Position numbers and translations under genes: made by a program. Shown here in pieces: positions 18,934 to 28,803 of a stretch of 40,773 bases of DNA. The notes beneath the pieces are model-generated. The model saw only the letters and a list, made by a program, of their open reading frames with translations. It did no database searches and was not told the DNA's origin. How positions within the stretch are numbered: position 1 is the stretch's first letter; each line of letters starts with the position of its first letter. Source of the DNA: Bacteroidales bacterium (GTDB lineage Bacteria; Bacteroidota; Bacteroidia; Bacteroidales; UBA932); NCBI GenBank assembly GCA_016290725.1, contig JAEEUZ010000005.1, positions 1-40,773 on the forward strand, read 5' to 3'.

Positions 18934-19533
18934 TTAGTTGTTATGTTTCTTGAACGGGAGGCCGAAAGCCTTCAGGAGGGCGTGTGCCTCTTCGTCTGTC
19001 TTGGCCGTAGTTACGAAGGTAATCTCGATGCCGTGGATGCGGGGGTTCTTGTCGATCTCGATCTCGGGGAAGATGATCTGCTCCTTGATGCCGAGGGTGT
19101 AGTTGCCCTGGCCGTCCATTTTCTCGGAGATGCCGTTGAAGTCGCGGATGCGCGGGAGGGCAACCCTCATGAGGCGCTCCAGGAATTCGTACATCTTAAC
19201 GTCGCGAAGGGTGACTTTTGCGCCGATGGGCATACCCTTACGGAGTTTGAAGTTGGAGATATCCTTGCGGGAGGAGGTGATGACAGCTTTCTGTCCTGCG
19301 ATGATGGAGAGCTCTGCAGCTGCTTCTTCAACCAGTTTCTTGTCCTGGGTTGCGTCGCCCACGCCTTCGTTGAGGGTGATCTTCACAAGCCTGGGGACCT
19401 GCATCACGGTGGTGTAGGAGAACTGCTTCTCGAGAGCGGGAACGATCTCCTCTTTATAGACCTTCTTCAGGGAAGGAACGTATCCTGCGGGAACGGCGAC
19501 TGCCGCTGCGGGTTTTTCTGCTTTCTTTGCCAT
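18934..19533 (-). CDS. rplE: 50S ribosomal protein L5
   Basis: [45 protein letters not shown]. Confidence 0.97.
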   Translation of the reverse strand: MAKKAEKPAAAVAVPAGYVPSLKKVYKEEIVPALEKQFSYTTVMQVPRLVKITLNEGVGDATQDKKLVEEAAAELSIIAGQKAVITSSRKDISNFKLRKGMPIGAKVTLRDVKMYEFLERLMRVALPRIRDFNGISEKMDGQGNYTLGIKEQIIFPEIEIDKNPRIHGIEITFVTTAKTDEEAHALLKAFGLPFKKHNN

Positions 19534-19535
19534 AA

Positions 19536-19850
19536 TTACTTGATCTCCTCTCCTGTTGTTTTAGCATAGCGCACCTTCTTGTCTCCTTCCATACGGTAGC
19601 CCACGCGGGTGGCCTTGCCGGAGGCGTCCATCAGCTGGACGTTGGAGATATGAATAGCTGCTTCCTGTTTGATAATACCGCCCTGGGGGAACTTGCTGTT
19701 GGGCTTGGTGTGCTTGGACACCATGTTCACGCCCTCTACAATAACGCGGTCCTTTTCGCGAACCACTTCCAGGACCTTACCGGTCTTGCCTTTGTCGTTG
19801 CCGGCGTTCACGATAACGGTATCGCCTTTCTTGATATGGAACTTTTTCAT
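19536..19850 (-). CDS. rplX: 50S ribosomal protein L24
   Basis: [42 protein letters not shown]. Confidence 0.97.
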   Translation of the reverse strand: MKKFHIKKGDTVIVNAGNDKGKTGKVLEVVREKDRVIVEGVNMVSKHTKPNSKFPQGGIIKQEAAIHISNVQLMDASGKATRVGYRMEGDKKVRYAKTTGEEIK

Positions 19851-19865
19851 TGTTTCGATACTTTT

Positions 19866-20231
19866 TTAGAGGACCTCCGGTGCCAGTGAAACAATCTTCA
19901 TGTAGTTCTCACGCAGTTCCCTGGCCACAGGGCCGAAGATACGGGTTCCGCGGAGCTCGCCTGCGCCGTTCAGGAGGACGCATGCGTTGTCGTCAAAACG
20001 GATGTAAGATCCGTCTGCACGGCGGATTTCCTTCTTGGTGCGAACGACCACGGCCCTGGTAACGGTACCTTTCTTGATTTCGCCGCCGGGCATGGCGCTC
20101 TTGACGGTGCAGACGATGGTCTCGCCAACCGATGCATAACGGTGACGGGTGCCGCCAAGTACACGGATGCAGAGGACTTCCTTTGCACCGCTGTTGTCTG
20201 CAACCTGTAAACGTGTTTCCTGCTGTATCAT
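19866..20231 (-). CDS. rplN: 50S ribosomal protein L14
   Basis: [44 protein letters not shown]. Confidence 0.98.
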   Translation of the reverse strand: MIQQETRLQVADNSGAKEVLCIRVLGGTRHRYASVGETIVCTVKSAMPGGEIKKGTVTRAVVVRTKKEIRRADGSYIRFDDNACVLLNGAGELRGTRIFGPVARELRENYMKIVSLAPEVL

Positions 20232-20233
20232 AA

Positions 20234-20488
20234 TTACTTGACTTTTTCTACGATTTCAACTAATCTCCAGTTCTTGGTCTTGGAGAGAGGACGGGTTTCC
20301 ATAATGCGGACGGTATCGCCTTCCGAGCACTCGTTGTTAGCATCCTCCGCCACGAATTTGGTGGACTTCTTCACGAACTTGCCGTAGATGGGGTGCTTCT
20401 CGTGCCTTTCAACCTTTACCACGATGGTTTTGTCCATCTTGTTGCTGACCACGATGCCGACTCTTTCTTTACGAAGATTTCTTTCCAT
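20234..20488 (-). CDS. rpsQ: 30S ribosomal protein S17
   Basis: [34 protein letters not shown]. Confidence 0.97.
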   Translation of the reverse strand: MERNLRKERVGIVVSNKMDKTIVVKVERHEKHPIYGKFVKKSTKFVAEDANNECSEGDTVRIMETRPLSKTKNWRLVEIVEKVK

Positions 20489-20497
20489 AGTACTAAA

Positions 20498-20695
20498 TTA
20501 GTTCTGCTGTTTCTCTTTCTCGGCCAGGATGGTGATCATGCGAGCGATATCCTGACGGGTCTTTCTGATCTTGGAGGTATCCTCCAGGGGAGAGATCGTA
20601 TGGTTGAGCTTCATGGTGTCGAGGTTGTTCTTTTCAATCTCGATGCGGTCGCGAAGGTCTGCCACAGACATCTCACGTACTTCTGATACTTTCAT
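20498..20695 (-). CDS. rpmC: 50S ribosomal protein L29
   Basis: MKVSEVREMSVADLRDRIEIEKNNLDTMKLNHTISPLEDTSKIRKTRQDIARMITIL. Confidence 0.95.
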   Translation of the reverse strand: MKVSEVREMSVADLRDRIEIEKNNLDTMKLNHTISPLEDTSKIRKTRQDIARMITILAEKEKQQN

Positions 20696-20714
20696 GTTGT
20701 TCTCCTCCTTACGA

Positions 20715-21137
20715 TTATTCTTCTACATAATCCCTGCGGACCACGAACTTGGTGGCGACGGGGAGTTTCTGGGCAGCAAGACGCATCGCTTCCTTTGCAG
20801 TTGCGAGGGAAACGCCTTCCGCTTCGAACAGAATGCGGCCGGGGGTGACGGGGGCTACGAAGCCCTGGGGATCACCTTTACCTTTACCCATACGGGTATC
20901 GAGCGGCTTAGCAGTGAACGGCTTGACGGGGAAGATGCGGATCCAAATCTGACCCTCACGGTTCATACGACGGGAAATGGCCTGACGGGCTGCCTCGATC
21001 TGCTGAGCGGTGAGCCAGCAGTTCTCAAGGTTCTTGAGACCGAAAGAACCGAATGCAAGCTGGTTTCCGCGACCGGAATTGCCCTTCATGCGGTTTTTCT
21101 GTTCCCTTCTGAATTTTGTTCTTTTAGGCTGTAACAT
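20715..21137 (-). CDS. rplP: 50S ribosomal protein L16
   Basis: [54 protein letters not shown]. Confidence 0.98.
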   Translation of the reverse strand: MLQPKRTKFRREQKNRMKGNSGRGNQLAFGSFGLKNLENCWLTAQQIEAARQAISRRMNREGQIWIRIFPVKPFTAKPLDTRMGKGKGDPQGFVAPVTPGRILFEAEGVSLATAKEAMRLAAQKLPVATKFVVRRDYVEE

Positions 21138-21224
21138 TGTTGTAATGTTTAAAAATTTCCTTAATTTGCCCTAACTTATTGAAACTCAGCTGGTTGGGTG
21201 CGTTTTGCTCCAATTTGGGGATTG

Positions 21225-21254
21225 CAAAGTTACAAAAAAAATTTGATTTGCAAA
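21225..21254 (-). promoter_or_regulatory. Bacteroidetes-type promoter for the rplP-rplQ operon (TTTG-N18-TAACTTTG)
   Basis: CAAAGTTA at 21225-21232 and CAAA at 21251-21254 on + strand; 88 nt from the -7 element to the rplP ATG. Confidence 0.75.
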
Positions 21255-21392
21255 CATTTTTTCAAAAATATTTACACATTTTCGACCGCGGTTTTTAACA
21301 CTTAACTCACTGAAACTCCGCGCCTTCCTTTCAGCAATAAAAAAAACTTTGCCCGATTTTCGACATCGGCCTTTCCGCAATAGAACAACACG

Positions 21393-21419
21393 AAAAAAGC
21401 CCGGCGTGGTGCCGGGCTT
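21393..21419 (-). terminator. Intrinsic terminator downstream of the WG-repeat gene
   Basis: AAGCCCGGC (21397-21405) / GCCGGGCTT (21411-21419), followed on the minus strand by a T tract (21393-21398). Confidence 0.85.
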
Positions 21420-21442
21420 AAGAAATGGTGGAACTGTCAGGG

Positions 21443-23404
21443 TTATGGGATGGCGATGTCCATCAGATACGGGTCTTTTGCCTGACGGGTGCCGTCACCC
21501 ATGACAAGGACGTAACCGAAATCGGTTTTCTCGATGCTGTCGTAAATGATCGGTACAACCACGTCTCCAAAGTGGTTGATAAGACCGTATTTGCCGTCCT
21601 TGGAAACAATGGAGAACTCCCTGGCCCTGGCTGGATCCGGCACGGAGCCGGGAAGTACCGTCTCGCCCCAGGCGTCGATATCCACCATTACTCCGTCAAG
21701 CCCGGCAATGAAGCATTTCCTGGAATTGTCCCATTCAAGACTGTCATAAATCACAGGAATATAGTTGTTGCCGCCGGGAGATATGACACCATATTTTCCG
21801 TCTTTCCTGACGATGAATCCGAACATATGACTTGAATCCCTCACATCGTACTCATCAAACAATGCCGCAAGATCCAAAGACCAGGGGCCCCATCCTTGGA
21901 TAATGTCCAGATACTTGTCATACGCAGCAACGAGTCCGTCCTTGGCGATGAGATAGCCGTAGGGCTGCTCTGCGATGCCGTCGTAGACAGGCTCCAGAAG
22001 CACTTCACCCCACACATCCTTCATTCCGTATTTACCGTTTTCGGTAAACATCACGGGTGCGGGGGGATCCACCTCGTTTCCTGCGGGATCCAGGCAGAAG
22101 GAGTTATTCTCGTCAATGAACGCAGTGAAGAGGTTAACTGCGCTATCCCATGAAACATGGACGTATTTTTCAAAGAGCACATTGAGGTCCGCCGTCCAGG
22201 GGCCGCGGCCGATGATGTAGTTCAGCTCTTTATCCAGAGCCTCGTGCTCGCCGCCTATGGTAAGGAGCCAGCCGTAGGGCTGATATTCGATTGCATCGTA
22301 TTCGGTTTCAAGGCCCATGGAGCCATCGGCCCAGATTGAACCCACTTTGTCGCCTCTGTGCACGATGAACATTTCGGCCTCCGGATTCCACTCAATCGAC
22401 TCGTAGCCGGCGGCAAGGAGCTCTTCCGGATTCGCCGTCCAGTAGCCGTAAGGGATAATAACCTCGTCGCCCTGGGCCACCACGGCATGTTCACCGTCCT
22501 TGGTGACGTAATAGCCGCCGGCGGAGCAAGGGGCGATACTGTCGTAGTACGACTGCAGAAGGATGCGGCCGTCACGGCCAAGGAGGCCGTAGCGCTCGTT
22601 TTTGCGCACGATGAACGCCTCCATGCCAAGGGGCTCTATCGACAGGTATACGGGAGGGGCGATGCGGTTGCCGTCTTCGCTCACGAGGCCCATTCCGCCG
22701 TCTTTCTGCACCAGATATGCGTTAAGGGCGGGCTCCCAGCTGATGCCGTCGTACTGGGGCTCCACGAGGATGGCTCCATCGGCCTTGAGAATACCCATCT
22801 TGCCGTCCAGGACCACCTGGTAGCCGCCGTGGGGATTGAGATCCAGCACGTCATATCGGCAGGGAATAACCCATTCGCCCTTGGGGTTGATCATGCCCGA
22901 CTTGCCGGACTTTGAGGCCAGGGCAAGGCCATCCTCCGAGAACTCGCCAAGTTCCGACAGGTTCATCTGAAGGAAGTTGGACACCAGCACGGGCACCCCG
23001 AGCCTGGGGCTGATTGCCGAACGCACGCCGATGAGCGTCTTAAACGGGCCCGACTCCGCGATTACGGTTGCGAAGCTGTCGAAAAGGGAGATATTGTCAT
23101 ACGTGGGCTCGATGAGATATACGTTCTCACGGGTGATGTAGCCCCATGAGTTTCCCGCCTTGATGCGGGCAACGGGCATGGAGGTGCCATCGGCCGACGT
23201 TACCACCTCGAACGGGCCGGCCTCGTCGAAGACCGCCTTGATGATCATCTTGCCGGAGGAGTTCGCATAACCCCACTTCCCCTTCTTTTCGGCGGGGACG
23301 AGTTCGTCTTCCAGGTCTTTTACAGGTTTCAGTTCGGGAATCTGGGCGAAGGCTTCACCCGCAATGCATAGAACTGCAATGATTGATAAAAGAAAGCGCT
23401 TCAT
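21443..23404 (-). CDS. Secreted WG-repeat protein
   Basis: Signal peptide MKRFLLSIIAVLCIAGEAFAQ; repeated KxGKWGYxNxxGxxIIxxxYDxI-like units (e.g. KGKWGYANSSGKMIIKAVFDEA, KDGKYGLINHFGDVVVPIIYDSI). Confidence 0.8.
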   Translation of the reverse strand: MKRFLLSIIAVLCIAGEAFAQIPELKPVKDLEDELVPAEKKGKWGYANSSGKMIIKAVFDEAGPFEVVTSADGTSMPVARIKAGNSWGYITRENVYLIEPTYDNISLFDSFATVIAESGPFKTLIGVRSAISPRLGVPVLVSNFLQMNLSELGEFSEDGLALASKSGKSGMINPKGEWVIPCRYDVLDLNPHGGYQVVLDGKMGILKADGAILVEPQYDGISWEPALNAYLVQKDGGMGLVSEDGNRIAPPVYLSIEPLGMEAFIVRKNERYGLLGRDGRILLQSYYDSIAPCSAGGYYVTKDGEHAVVAQGDEVIIPYGYWTANPEELLAAGYESIEWNPEAEMFIVHRGDKVGSIWADGSMGLETEYDAIEYQPYGWLLTIGGEHEALDKELNYIIGRGPWTADLNVLFEKYVHVSWDSAVNLFTAFIDENNSFCLDPAGNEVDPPAPVMFTENGKYGMKDVWGEVLLEPVYDGIAEQPYGYLIAKDGLVAAYDKYLDIIQGWGPWSLDLAALFDEYDVRDSSHMFGFIVRKDGKYGVISPGGNNYIPVIYDSLEWDNSRKCFIAGLDGVMVDIDAWGETVLPGSVPDPARAREFSIVSKDGKYGLINHFGDVVVPIIYDSIEKTDFGYVLVMGDGTRQAKDPYLMDIAIP

Positions 23405-23427
23405 CTTATGTGCTTGTTTGATAGCCA

Positions 23428-23435
23428 CAAATATA
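23428..23435 (-). promoter_or_regulatory. TATATTTG -7 element upstream of the WG-repeat gene
   Basis: CAAATATA on + strand, 24 nt upstream of ATG 23404. Confidence 0.5.
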
Positions 23436-23461
23436 GTAATTCCCGGCAAAAGTGCCAAGAA

Positions 23462-24202
23462 TTACTTCTTTAAGTATTTATCGGGAATCTTTATGTCGGG
23501 CGGGGGCTCGTAGAATATGGAGTAATACAGCGAGGTGAAGGTGCCATCGGCCCAGGCCTGGCAAAGTTCCTCCAGGTCCTTGTCCTCCCCTTCCGGGTCG
23601 TACTGCGACTTGAGGTTGTTGTCGAATATCTTCGCGATGCCCTGCCAGAAGCCGGCGGCAACGCCGTTCTTATAAGTCTTGATTATGGAATAGGACGACT
23701 GGCCCGTTTCGCGGTCGATGAGTTTCAGAAGCACGCCGCCCTGGGTGATGGTCATCTTCCGCATGGTTTGTTCGAAGTCCTTGAACAGATCGGCCTGAAT
23801 GGAGGAGATGTAGCGGTCTTTCTTCATCGCGCCCATGTTGTCCGCGGCGATGGTGCTGTCCACGATTTCCTGGATGCGGCCGGAAGCAAGGGCAAGGGGA
23901 TATACTTTTGCGAAGTTATAGACCAGGCGGTAGTACTTGCGCCAGTCCTTGCGGGCATGCTTGGGATAGCCGAACACCCACACCGGATCCAGCTGGGCGT
24001 AGAAAACCGTGTCGCCTTCTTCTATCCTGTACGGCATGTACAGTGCGCGGTTCACGGCGTTGCCGTTTTCGTGGTAATACTCCATCTGCGCGCGCGCTTC
24101 CTGCTGGGCACGGGCCCTTTCCATGGCGCGCCGGATATGCCTCTGCCCCCACGCGGGTGCACACGCAATTATTAATAGGAGTATTACGGCCAGTTTTTTC
24201 AT
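23462..24202 (-). CDS. DUF4294-type exported protein
   Basis: Signal peptide plus YRIEEGDTVFYAQLDPVWVFG...KDWRKYYRLVYNFAKVYPLA. Confidence 0.6.
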   Translation of the reverse strand: MKKLAVILLLIIACAPAWGQRHIRRAMERARAQQEARAQMEYYHENGNAVNRALYMPYRIEEGDTVFYAQLDPVWVFGYPKHARKDWRKYYRLVYNFAKVYPLALASGRIQEIVDSTIAADNMGAMKKDRYISSIQADLFKDFEQTMRKMTITQGGVLLKLIDRETGQSSYSIIKTYKNGVAAGFWQGIAKIFDNNLKSQYDPEGEDKDLEELCQAWADGTFTSLYYSIFYEPPPDIKIPDKYLKK

Positions 24203-24261
24203 ATCATTCTCTCGCGGCGGTTCAGTTCATAAGCAAAGACTTTGCCATAACGCCGCAGGCC

Positions 24262-25926
24262 CTACTTTTTGGGCACGGAGAATGATATCTTCACCTTTGG
24301 CTTGCGCTCGCTTGTGGTTGCGGGGCCATTGAGAATACCGCGATAGTAGCGGTCTTTGTCCAGTTCCTGGGTGGTTTTGGAGGATGAACTGCTGTAGGCG
24401 TTCATGTACTGGGCCAGCATCATGTAGTTATAGTAGTTGGAATAGCCGCCGTAGCCGCCATATCCGCCATAACCGTAACTGCCGTAGCCATACCCGTAGC
24501 CACCATAGCCATATCCGCCATAACCGCCGTACAGGCTGTTGTAATACTGCGCATACATAAGCTGTTGCAGATATTCGCTGTTGTAGCCTTCATTGGCCGT
24601 TTCCACGGTTTCCGTGTGAACGGTGAGGAACCAGATATCGTAGCGGGATAGCTTGGAGAGATCCTCCAGCCGGATGATTTCCTGGAAGTGGTGGGTGATG
24701 TCGGGACGGTAGGTGAGATTGGACCGGTCGATATCGCCCTGATTCTCCGAGCTTGCCGATGCGTCGCTGAGCCCGGCGAAGGTGATGGAGGTATCCGTCT
24801 GGATCATGCAGGTGGGGCTGATGATGGACGGGAACATGTCCAGCGCCTCGTAATCTTCTCCCTGCACTTCGAAGGGGAGATAGATGGTTGCGTGGTTGAT
24901 GACAGCTTTCGAGGGATCTCCCTTTGTGCCGATGATGGCGAGAGCTTTTTCCCTGAGTTCACTTGCCAGAACCACCGGCTTGAGGCCGCCGCCACCCTCG
25001 ATGTAGGCGTATTCGCTGGCATCGCCGGCCTTGGCGCGGGTCTCGTGGGAGGTGCGGTTGAAAGCGTACTGGTAGAACTTGGTGTTGTTGCTAAGGTATT
25101 CCGCCTCGTTGTAGAACGCGGGTTCTCCGGGGATGAACAGGAAGGTGGTGTCCTTCCGCACGCCGTTATATTCCGAGTTGATGGTGAGAAGGGCCACGTT
25201 GCTGTTGCGGTAATACTTGCCGGAGCTCACCATGAGGCAGGACAGTTCGAACATGTTGATGCGGCCGCCGTTGCCTGCGGGAGCGTCCATGTCGATATAG
25301 ATGCCGGGAAGGGCCGCCACATAATCCTCATAGGAGGAGATGATGTGCTCCGAGTTCTCCAGGGCCGCGATCTTGTCCAGATACTCCTGGGTGAAAGCCT
25401 CCGTGAACTCGAACGACAGGGAGTCTGTTCCGTTGAAGATGGGAACGCCGCGGGAGATGCGCGTGGTGCCGTGGGGAATGTCCTGGTTGGTGCCGCTTTC
25501 AAGGGAACTTGATGCGAGCGGCCGGGTGAGCGCATACACGTTCACGTTCTGGAGGATGAACCGCTGGGATTCATCCGCGCAGGAGACCGAGTCGCAGGCA
25601 AAGTGTACGTCGAACTTCACGGGCTTGGGGTTCTTGCCCAGATCCAGAGTGTCGTCCACCGGAATGAGGGTGAAGGCCGATGCGCGGGTGGTGAGGCCGA
25701 AAACATCGTCCCTGATTGCGCCGATGGTGATGCGGGTGTCCGAGAAGCCCGACAGATTGTCCGCCATCCTCATCTGGAGATTGTCCAGGGTGAATTCCGC
25801 GGTGTAGGTGTCGTACTGCAGGCTGCTGTCTACAAGGCCGGAGCCCATCCTGCCGTCAATCTTGACGCAGGAGACCAGAACCGCAGCCCCCAGGGCCGCC
25901 AATATAGCGATGATGCGTGATTTCAT
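24262..25926 (-). CDS. DUF4270-type lipoprotein with Gly/Tyr-rich tract
   Basis: Lipoprotein signal MKSRIIAILAALGAAVLVSC. Start codon overlaps the stop of the upstream gene by 1 nt (TAATG). Family assignment from overall pattern and neighbour. Confidence 0.6.
   Translation of the reverse strand: MKSRIIAILAALGAAVLVSCVKIDGRMGSGLVDSSLQYDTYTAEFTLDNLQMRMADNLSGFSDTRITIGAIRDDVFGLTTRASAFTLIPVDDTLDLGKNPKPVKFDVHFACDSVSCADESQRFILQNVNVYALTRPLASSSLESGTNQDIPHGTTRISRGVPIFNGTDSLSFEFTEAFTQEYLDKIAALENSEHIISSYEDYVAALPGIYIDMDAPAGNGGRINMFELSCLMVSSGKYYRNSNVALLTINSEYNGVRKDTTFLFIPGEPAFYNEAEYLSNNTKFYQYAFNRTSHETRAKAGDASEYAYIEGGGGLKPVVLASELREKALAIIGTKGDPSKAVINHATIYLPFEVQGEDYEALDMFPSIISPTCMIQTDTSITFAGLSDASASSENQGDIDRSNLTYRPDITHHFQEIIRLEDLSKLSRYDIWFLTVHTETVETANEGYNSEYLQQLMYAQYYNSLYGGYGGYGYGGYGYGYGSYGYGGYGGYGGYSNYYNYMMLAQYMNAYSSSSSKTTQELDKDRYYRGILNGPATTSERKPKVKISFSVPKK
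24441..24536 (-). repeat. Coding tandem low-complexity tract (GGYG)n
   Basis: Translates to YGGYGGYGYGGYGYGYGSYGYGGYGGYGGYS; DNA consists of GCC-GCC-ATA/GTA triplet units. Confidence 0.85.
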
Positions 25927-26756
25927 TACAGGAACAAATCGTAAAAGCCGTTGTACTCGTCTTTGTACGTGCCGTCTGCGAGGGATGCCGGATCGCATTC
26001 CAGGACGGGGACGTTGAGGCCGTGGCAATAATCGGCCAGGGAGGCGGATACGTCGGCCGCGCCCAGGATTATGCCGTCCGAGTACAGGGCGGCCATCTTT
26101 GCGAGGTCTTCTCCCGTGGCTTCGGGGGTGAGGGGAACGTCTTTGGGCTTGATGGGGCCGAAGCGCACCGTTTCCGCGAAATTGGGGCCGAGGGCCTCTG
26201 CGGGAGTGTCCCCGTACAGGGAGAGGACGATTTTGCTGCCGGAGAAGATGGGATCGTCTTTATAGGCCTTCTTCAGGTACAGGGGCAGCACGTGGGAGAT
26301 CCAGCCCGAGCAGTGGATGATGTCCGGGGCCCAGCGGAGTTTCTTCACGGTTTCCAGGACGCCACGGGCGAAGAATATTGCCCTTTCGCCGTTGTCCGGG
26401 AAGAAGTTGCCTTCATCGTCCCTGTAGATGAGCTTGCGCTTGAAGAAATCTTCATTGTCGATGAAGTATACCTGGATGCGGGCCGCCGAGATGGATGCCA
26501 CTTTGATGATGAGAGGATGATCCGCTTCGCCAACAATGATGTTGATGCCGGACAGGCGGATGACTTCGTGAAGCTGGTTCTTGCGTTCGTTTATGCAGCC
26601 ATAGCGGGGCATGAACACGCGGATTTCGCGGCCCCGCTCCTGGATTCCCTGGGGAAGTTCGCGGCCGATGCGTGCGATGTCCGTTTCTGGGAGGTACGGA
26701 AACATTTCCGAGTTAACGAACAGGACTTTTTTCACTGATTCTCCCATAATACTCAT
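25926..26756 (-). CDS. Short glycogen/starch synthase (GT5) N-domain-like protein
   Basis: KVLFVNSEMFPYLPETDIARIGRELPQGIQERGREIRVFMPRYG resembles the GlgA N-terminus; only about 276 aa. Confidence 0.7.
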   Translation of the reverse strand: MSIMGESVKKVLFVNSEMFPYLPETDIARIGRELPQGIQERGREIRVFMPRYGCINERKNQLHEVIRLSGINIIVGEADHPLIIKVASISAARIQVYFIDNEDFFKRKLIYRDDEGNFFPDNGERAIFFARGVLETVKKLRWAPDIIHCSGWISHVLPLYLKKAYKDDPIFSGSKIVLSLYGDTPAEALGPNFAETVRFGPIKPKDVPLTPEATGEDLAKMAALYSDGIILGAADVSASLADYCHGLNVPVLECDPASLADGTYKDEYNGFYDLFL

Positions 26757-26768
26757 ACGTTTAGTTCA

Positions 26769-26817
26769 CAAAGATACGAAAATTTTTTCGGATTTCGGTG
26801 CGGTTTCGCTATATTTG
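26769..26817. promoter_or_regulatory. Divergent Bacteroidetes -7 elements (minus TATCTTTG 26769-26776; plus TATATTTG 26810-26817)
   Basis: Both octamers lie in the 81-bp divergent intergenic region between the GT5-like gene and ftsX. Confidence 0.55.
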
Positions 26818-26837
26818 GGGCGAAATTAAGCGGTAGT

Positions 26838-27719
26838 ATGGCCAAAGCGAACAACGAAATAATCAAAAAACGTATCGCGGGTTCGTGGGTTTCCACGGTT
26901 ATCTCCATCTCGCTCCTGCTGCTCCTGGTGGGCGTCGGGGCTCTGCTTGTGGTGAACGCCCGCTCGGTGTCGAACTACTTCAAGGAGCACATGCAGGTGA
27001 GCGTCCTGTTGAAGGACGACGTGTCCGATGAGGCCGCGGCGGACTTCGAGAAAGTGGTGGCCGGGGTAACCGGTGTGAAATCCACCCGCCTCGTCACCCG
27101 CGAAGAAGGCATCGAGGAGATGGCCCAGATGCTGGGAAGGGACTTTCTGAGCGTGTTCCAGGAGGCTCCGGTGCCCGTTTCCATCGACATAACCCTCTAT
27201 TCCGAGTTCGTATCGGCAAACAGCATCGCCCTGGTGGAACAGGAGCTCATGGCCTTCCCGGAGGTGGACGAGGTGGTGTACCAGACGTCCCTCGTGGACG
27301 CGCTTAACCAGAACCTCGGGAAGATTTCCGCGGCTCTGGGCGTTCTGATCGCCCTTCTGCTTTTCATCTCCGTGGTGCTCATGGCCGGCACCGTGCGCCT
27401 CACGGTGTTCTCGCGCCGATTCACCATCCACACCATGCAGCTTGTGGGCGCAACCCGCAGCTTCATCCGCCGGCCCTTCGTGTGGCAGGCGGCACTGCAG
27501 GGGCTTGTGGCGGCGCTCCTCGCCATCGGCATGCTCGTTGGGCTTCTTTTCGCCCTCCGCAGCTCCTTCTCCCAGTTGTTCGGCATCTTCACCCTTCAGG
27601 GCCTTGTAATCGTTATGGCCACCGTCCTTGTGACCGGCCTCCTTATCTGCACCCTCAGCACAACCATCGTGGTGAACCGCCTCGTGGGCTTCAACCGCGA
27701 CCAATTATACTCATACTAA
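26838..27719 (+). CDS. ftsX: Cell division protein FtsX
   Basis: RIAGSWVSTVISISLLLLLVGVGALLVVNARSVSNYFKEHMQVSVLLKDDV; four-TM permease pattern with HTMQLVGATRSFIRRPF. Confidence 0.9.
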   Translation: MAKANNEIIKKRIAGSWVSTVISISLLLLLVGVGALLVVNARSVSNYFKEHMQVSVLLKDDVSDEAAADFEKVVAGVTGVKSTRLVTREEGIEEMAQMLGRDFLSVFQEAPVPVSIDITLYSEFVSANSIALVEQELMAFPEVDEVVYQTSLVDALNQNLGKISAALGVLIALLLFISVVLMAGTVRLTVFSRRFTIHTMQLVGATRSFIRRPFVWQAALQGLVAALLAIGMLVGLLFALRSSFSQLFGIFTLQGLVIVMATVLVTGLLICTLSTTIVVNRLVGFNRDQLYSY

Positions 27720-27979
27720 TGAAAAAGACTACTCCCACCCCGCAGGACGACTCCCGCATGGCCATCTCCCGCAAGGGCCTCTGGCTCATGGTGGCCGGCC
27801 TGGTGGTTCTGGCAGCGGGCTTCATCCTGCTTAGTGGCGGCGGCTCCAAAGACCCCGCCGTGTTCAATTACGCAATGTTCGATTTCCGCCGCCTGGTGGC
27901 CGCCCCCGTGGTAATCGTGGCCGCGCTCGTGGTAGAACTAATCGGCATTATGGGTTGGTTTAAAGAGAAGAAGAAATGA
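27719..27979 (+). CDS. DUF3098-like small membrane protein
   Basis: MKKTTPTPQDDSRMAISRKGLWLMVAGLVVLAAGFILLSGGGSKDPAVFNYAMFDFRRLVAAPVVIVAALVVELIGIMGWFKEKKK. Overlaps the ftsX stop (TAATG). Confidence 0.75.
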   Translation: MKKTTPTPQDDSRMAISRKGLWLMVAGLVVLAAGFILLSGGGSKDPAVFNYAMFDFRRLVAAPVVIVAALVVELIGIMGWFKEKKK

Positions 27980-28803
27980 CTTGGTGGCAGGCTATAATCC
28001 TTGGGCTCGTACAGGGTCTCACGGAGTTTCTCCCGGTTTCCAGCTCCGGGCATCTGGTAATATTCAGCCGCCTTCTGGGCGTTAACGGCGAGGGCTTTCT
28101 GGATTTCACCGTAACGGTTCATCTGGCAACGGTGATCGCCACGATCGTGGTGTTCTGGAAAGTGATATGGGACCTTCTCAAAGGCTTTTTCAAGTTCAAG
28201 TGGAACGACGAAACAGACTATATCTGCAAGATCCTGGTGTCGCTCATCCCCGTGATGCTGGTTGGCTTCCTTCTCAAGGACTGGGTAGACGGCCTTTTCA
28301 GCGGCAGCCTCCATCAGGTTGGCTTCGCCCTGTGCTTCACCGCCGCCCTGCTCATCCTGTCGGATTACCTCGGCCGTTCTTCCAGTCAAGCGGAGCGCGC
28401 GGAGAGATCTCACCCTCGTAACGGCATCTCCTGGTGGCAGGCCTTCGTGGTGGGCATCGCCCAGGCCGTGGCGGTTGTGCCGGGCATCTCCCGCAGCGGA
28501 AGCACCATCGCAACCGGCCTTCTGTGCGGGGTGGAGCGCAAGGGCATGGCCCAGTTCTCCTTCCTCATGGTGCTCATACCCATCCTGGGAGAGCAGCTGC
28601 TGGATATCGCCAAGGGCCTGATGGTTAGCGGAGTAATCGGCGGCGGCGTGAGCCCCCTGGCCCTCGTTCTGGGCTTCGTGGCAGCTTTCGCCTCCGGCCT
28701 TTTCGCCTGCAAGGTGATGATCGCCATCGTGAAGAAGGCAAAACTCACATGGTTCGCCGCGTACTGCGTGGTGGTGGCCGCCCTCATCTTCTTCCTCAGC
28801 TAA
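27976..28803 (+). CDS. uppP: Undecaprenyl-diphosphatase
   Basis: GLVQGLTEFLPVSSSGHLVI; PGISRSGSTIATGLLCG. ATGA overlap with the upstream gene. Confidence 0.95.
   Translation: MTWWQAIILGLVQGLTEFLPVSSSGHLVIFSRLLGVNGEGFLDFTVTVHLATVIATIVVFWKVIWDLLKGFFKFKWNDETDYICKILVSLIPVMLVGFLLKDWVDGLFSGSLHQVGFALCFTAALLILSDYLGRSSSQAERAERSHPRNGISWWQAFVVGIAQAVAVVPGISRSGSTIATGLLCGVERKGMAQFSFLMVLIPILGEQLLDIAKGLMVSGVIGGGVSPLALVLGFVAAFASGLFACKVMIAIVKKAKLTWFAAYCVVVAALIFFLS

Noticed and set aside
24441-24536. CRISPR-like or VNTR array
   Set aside because: The repetition is in frame and encodes a Gly/Tyr tract inside a CDS; there is no repeat-spacer structure.
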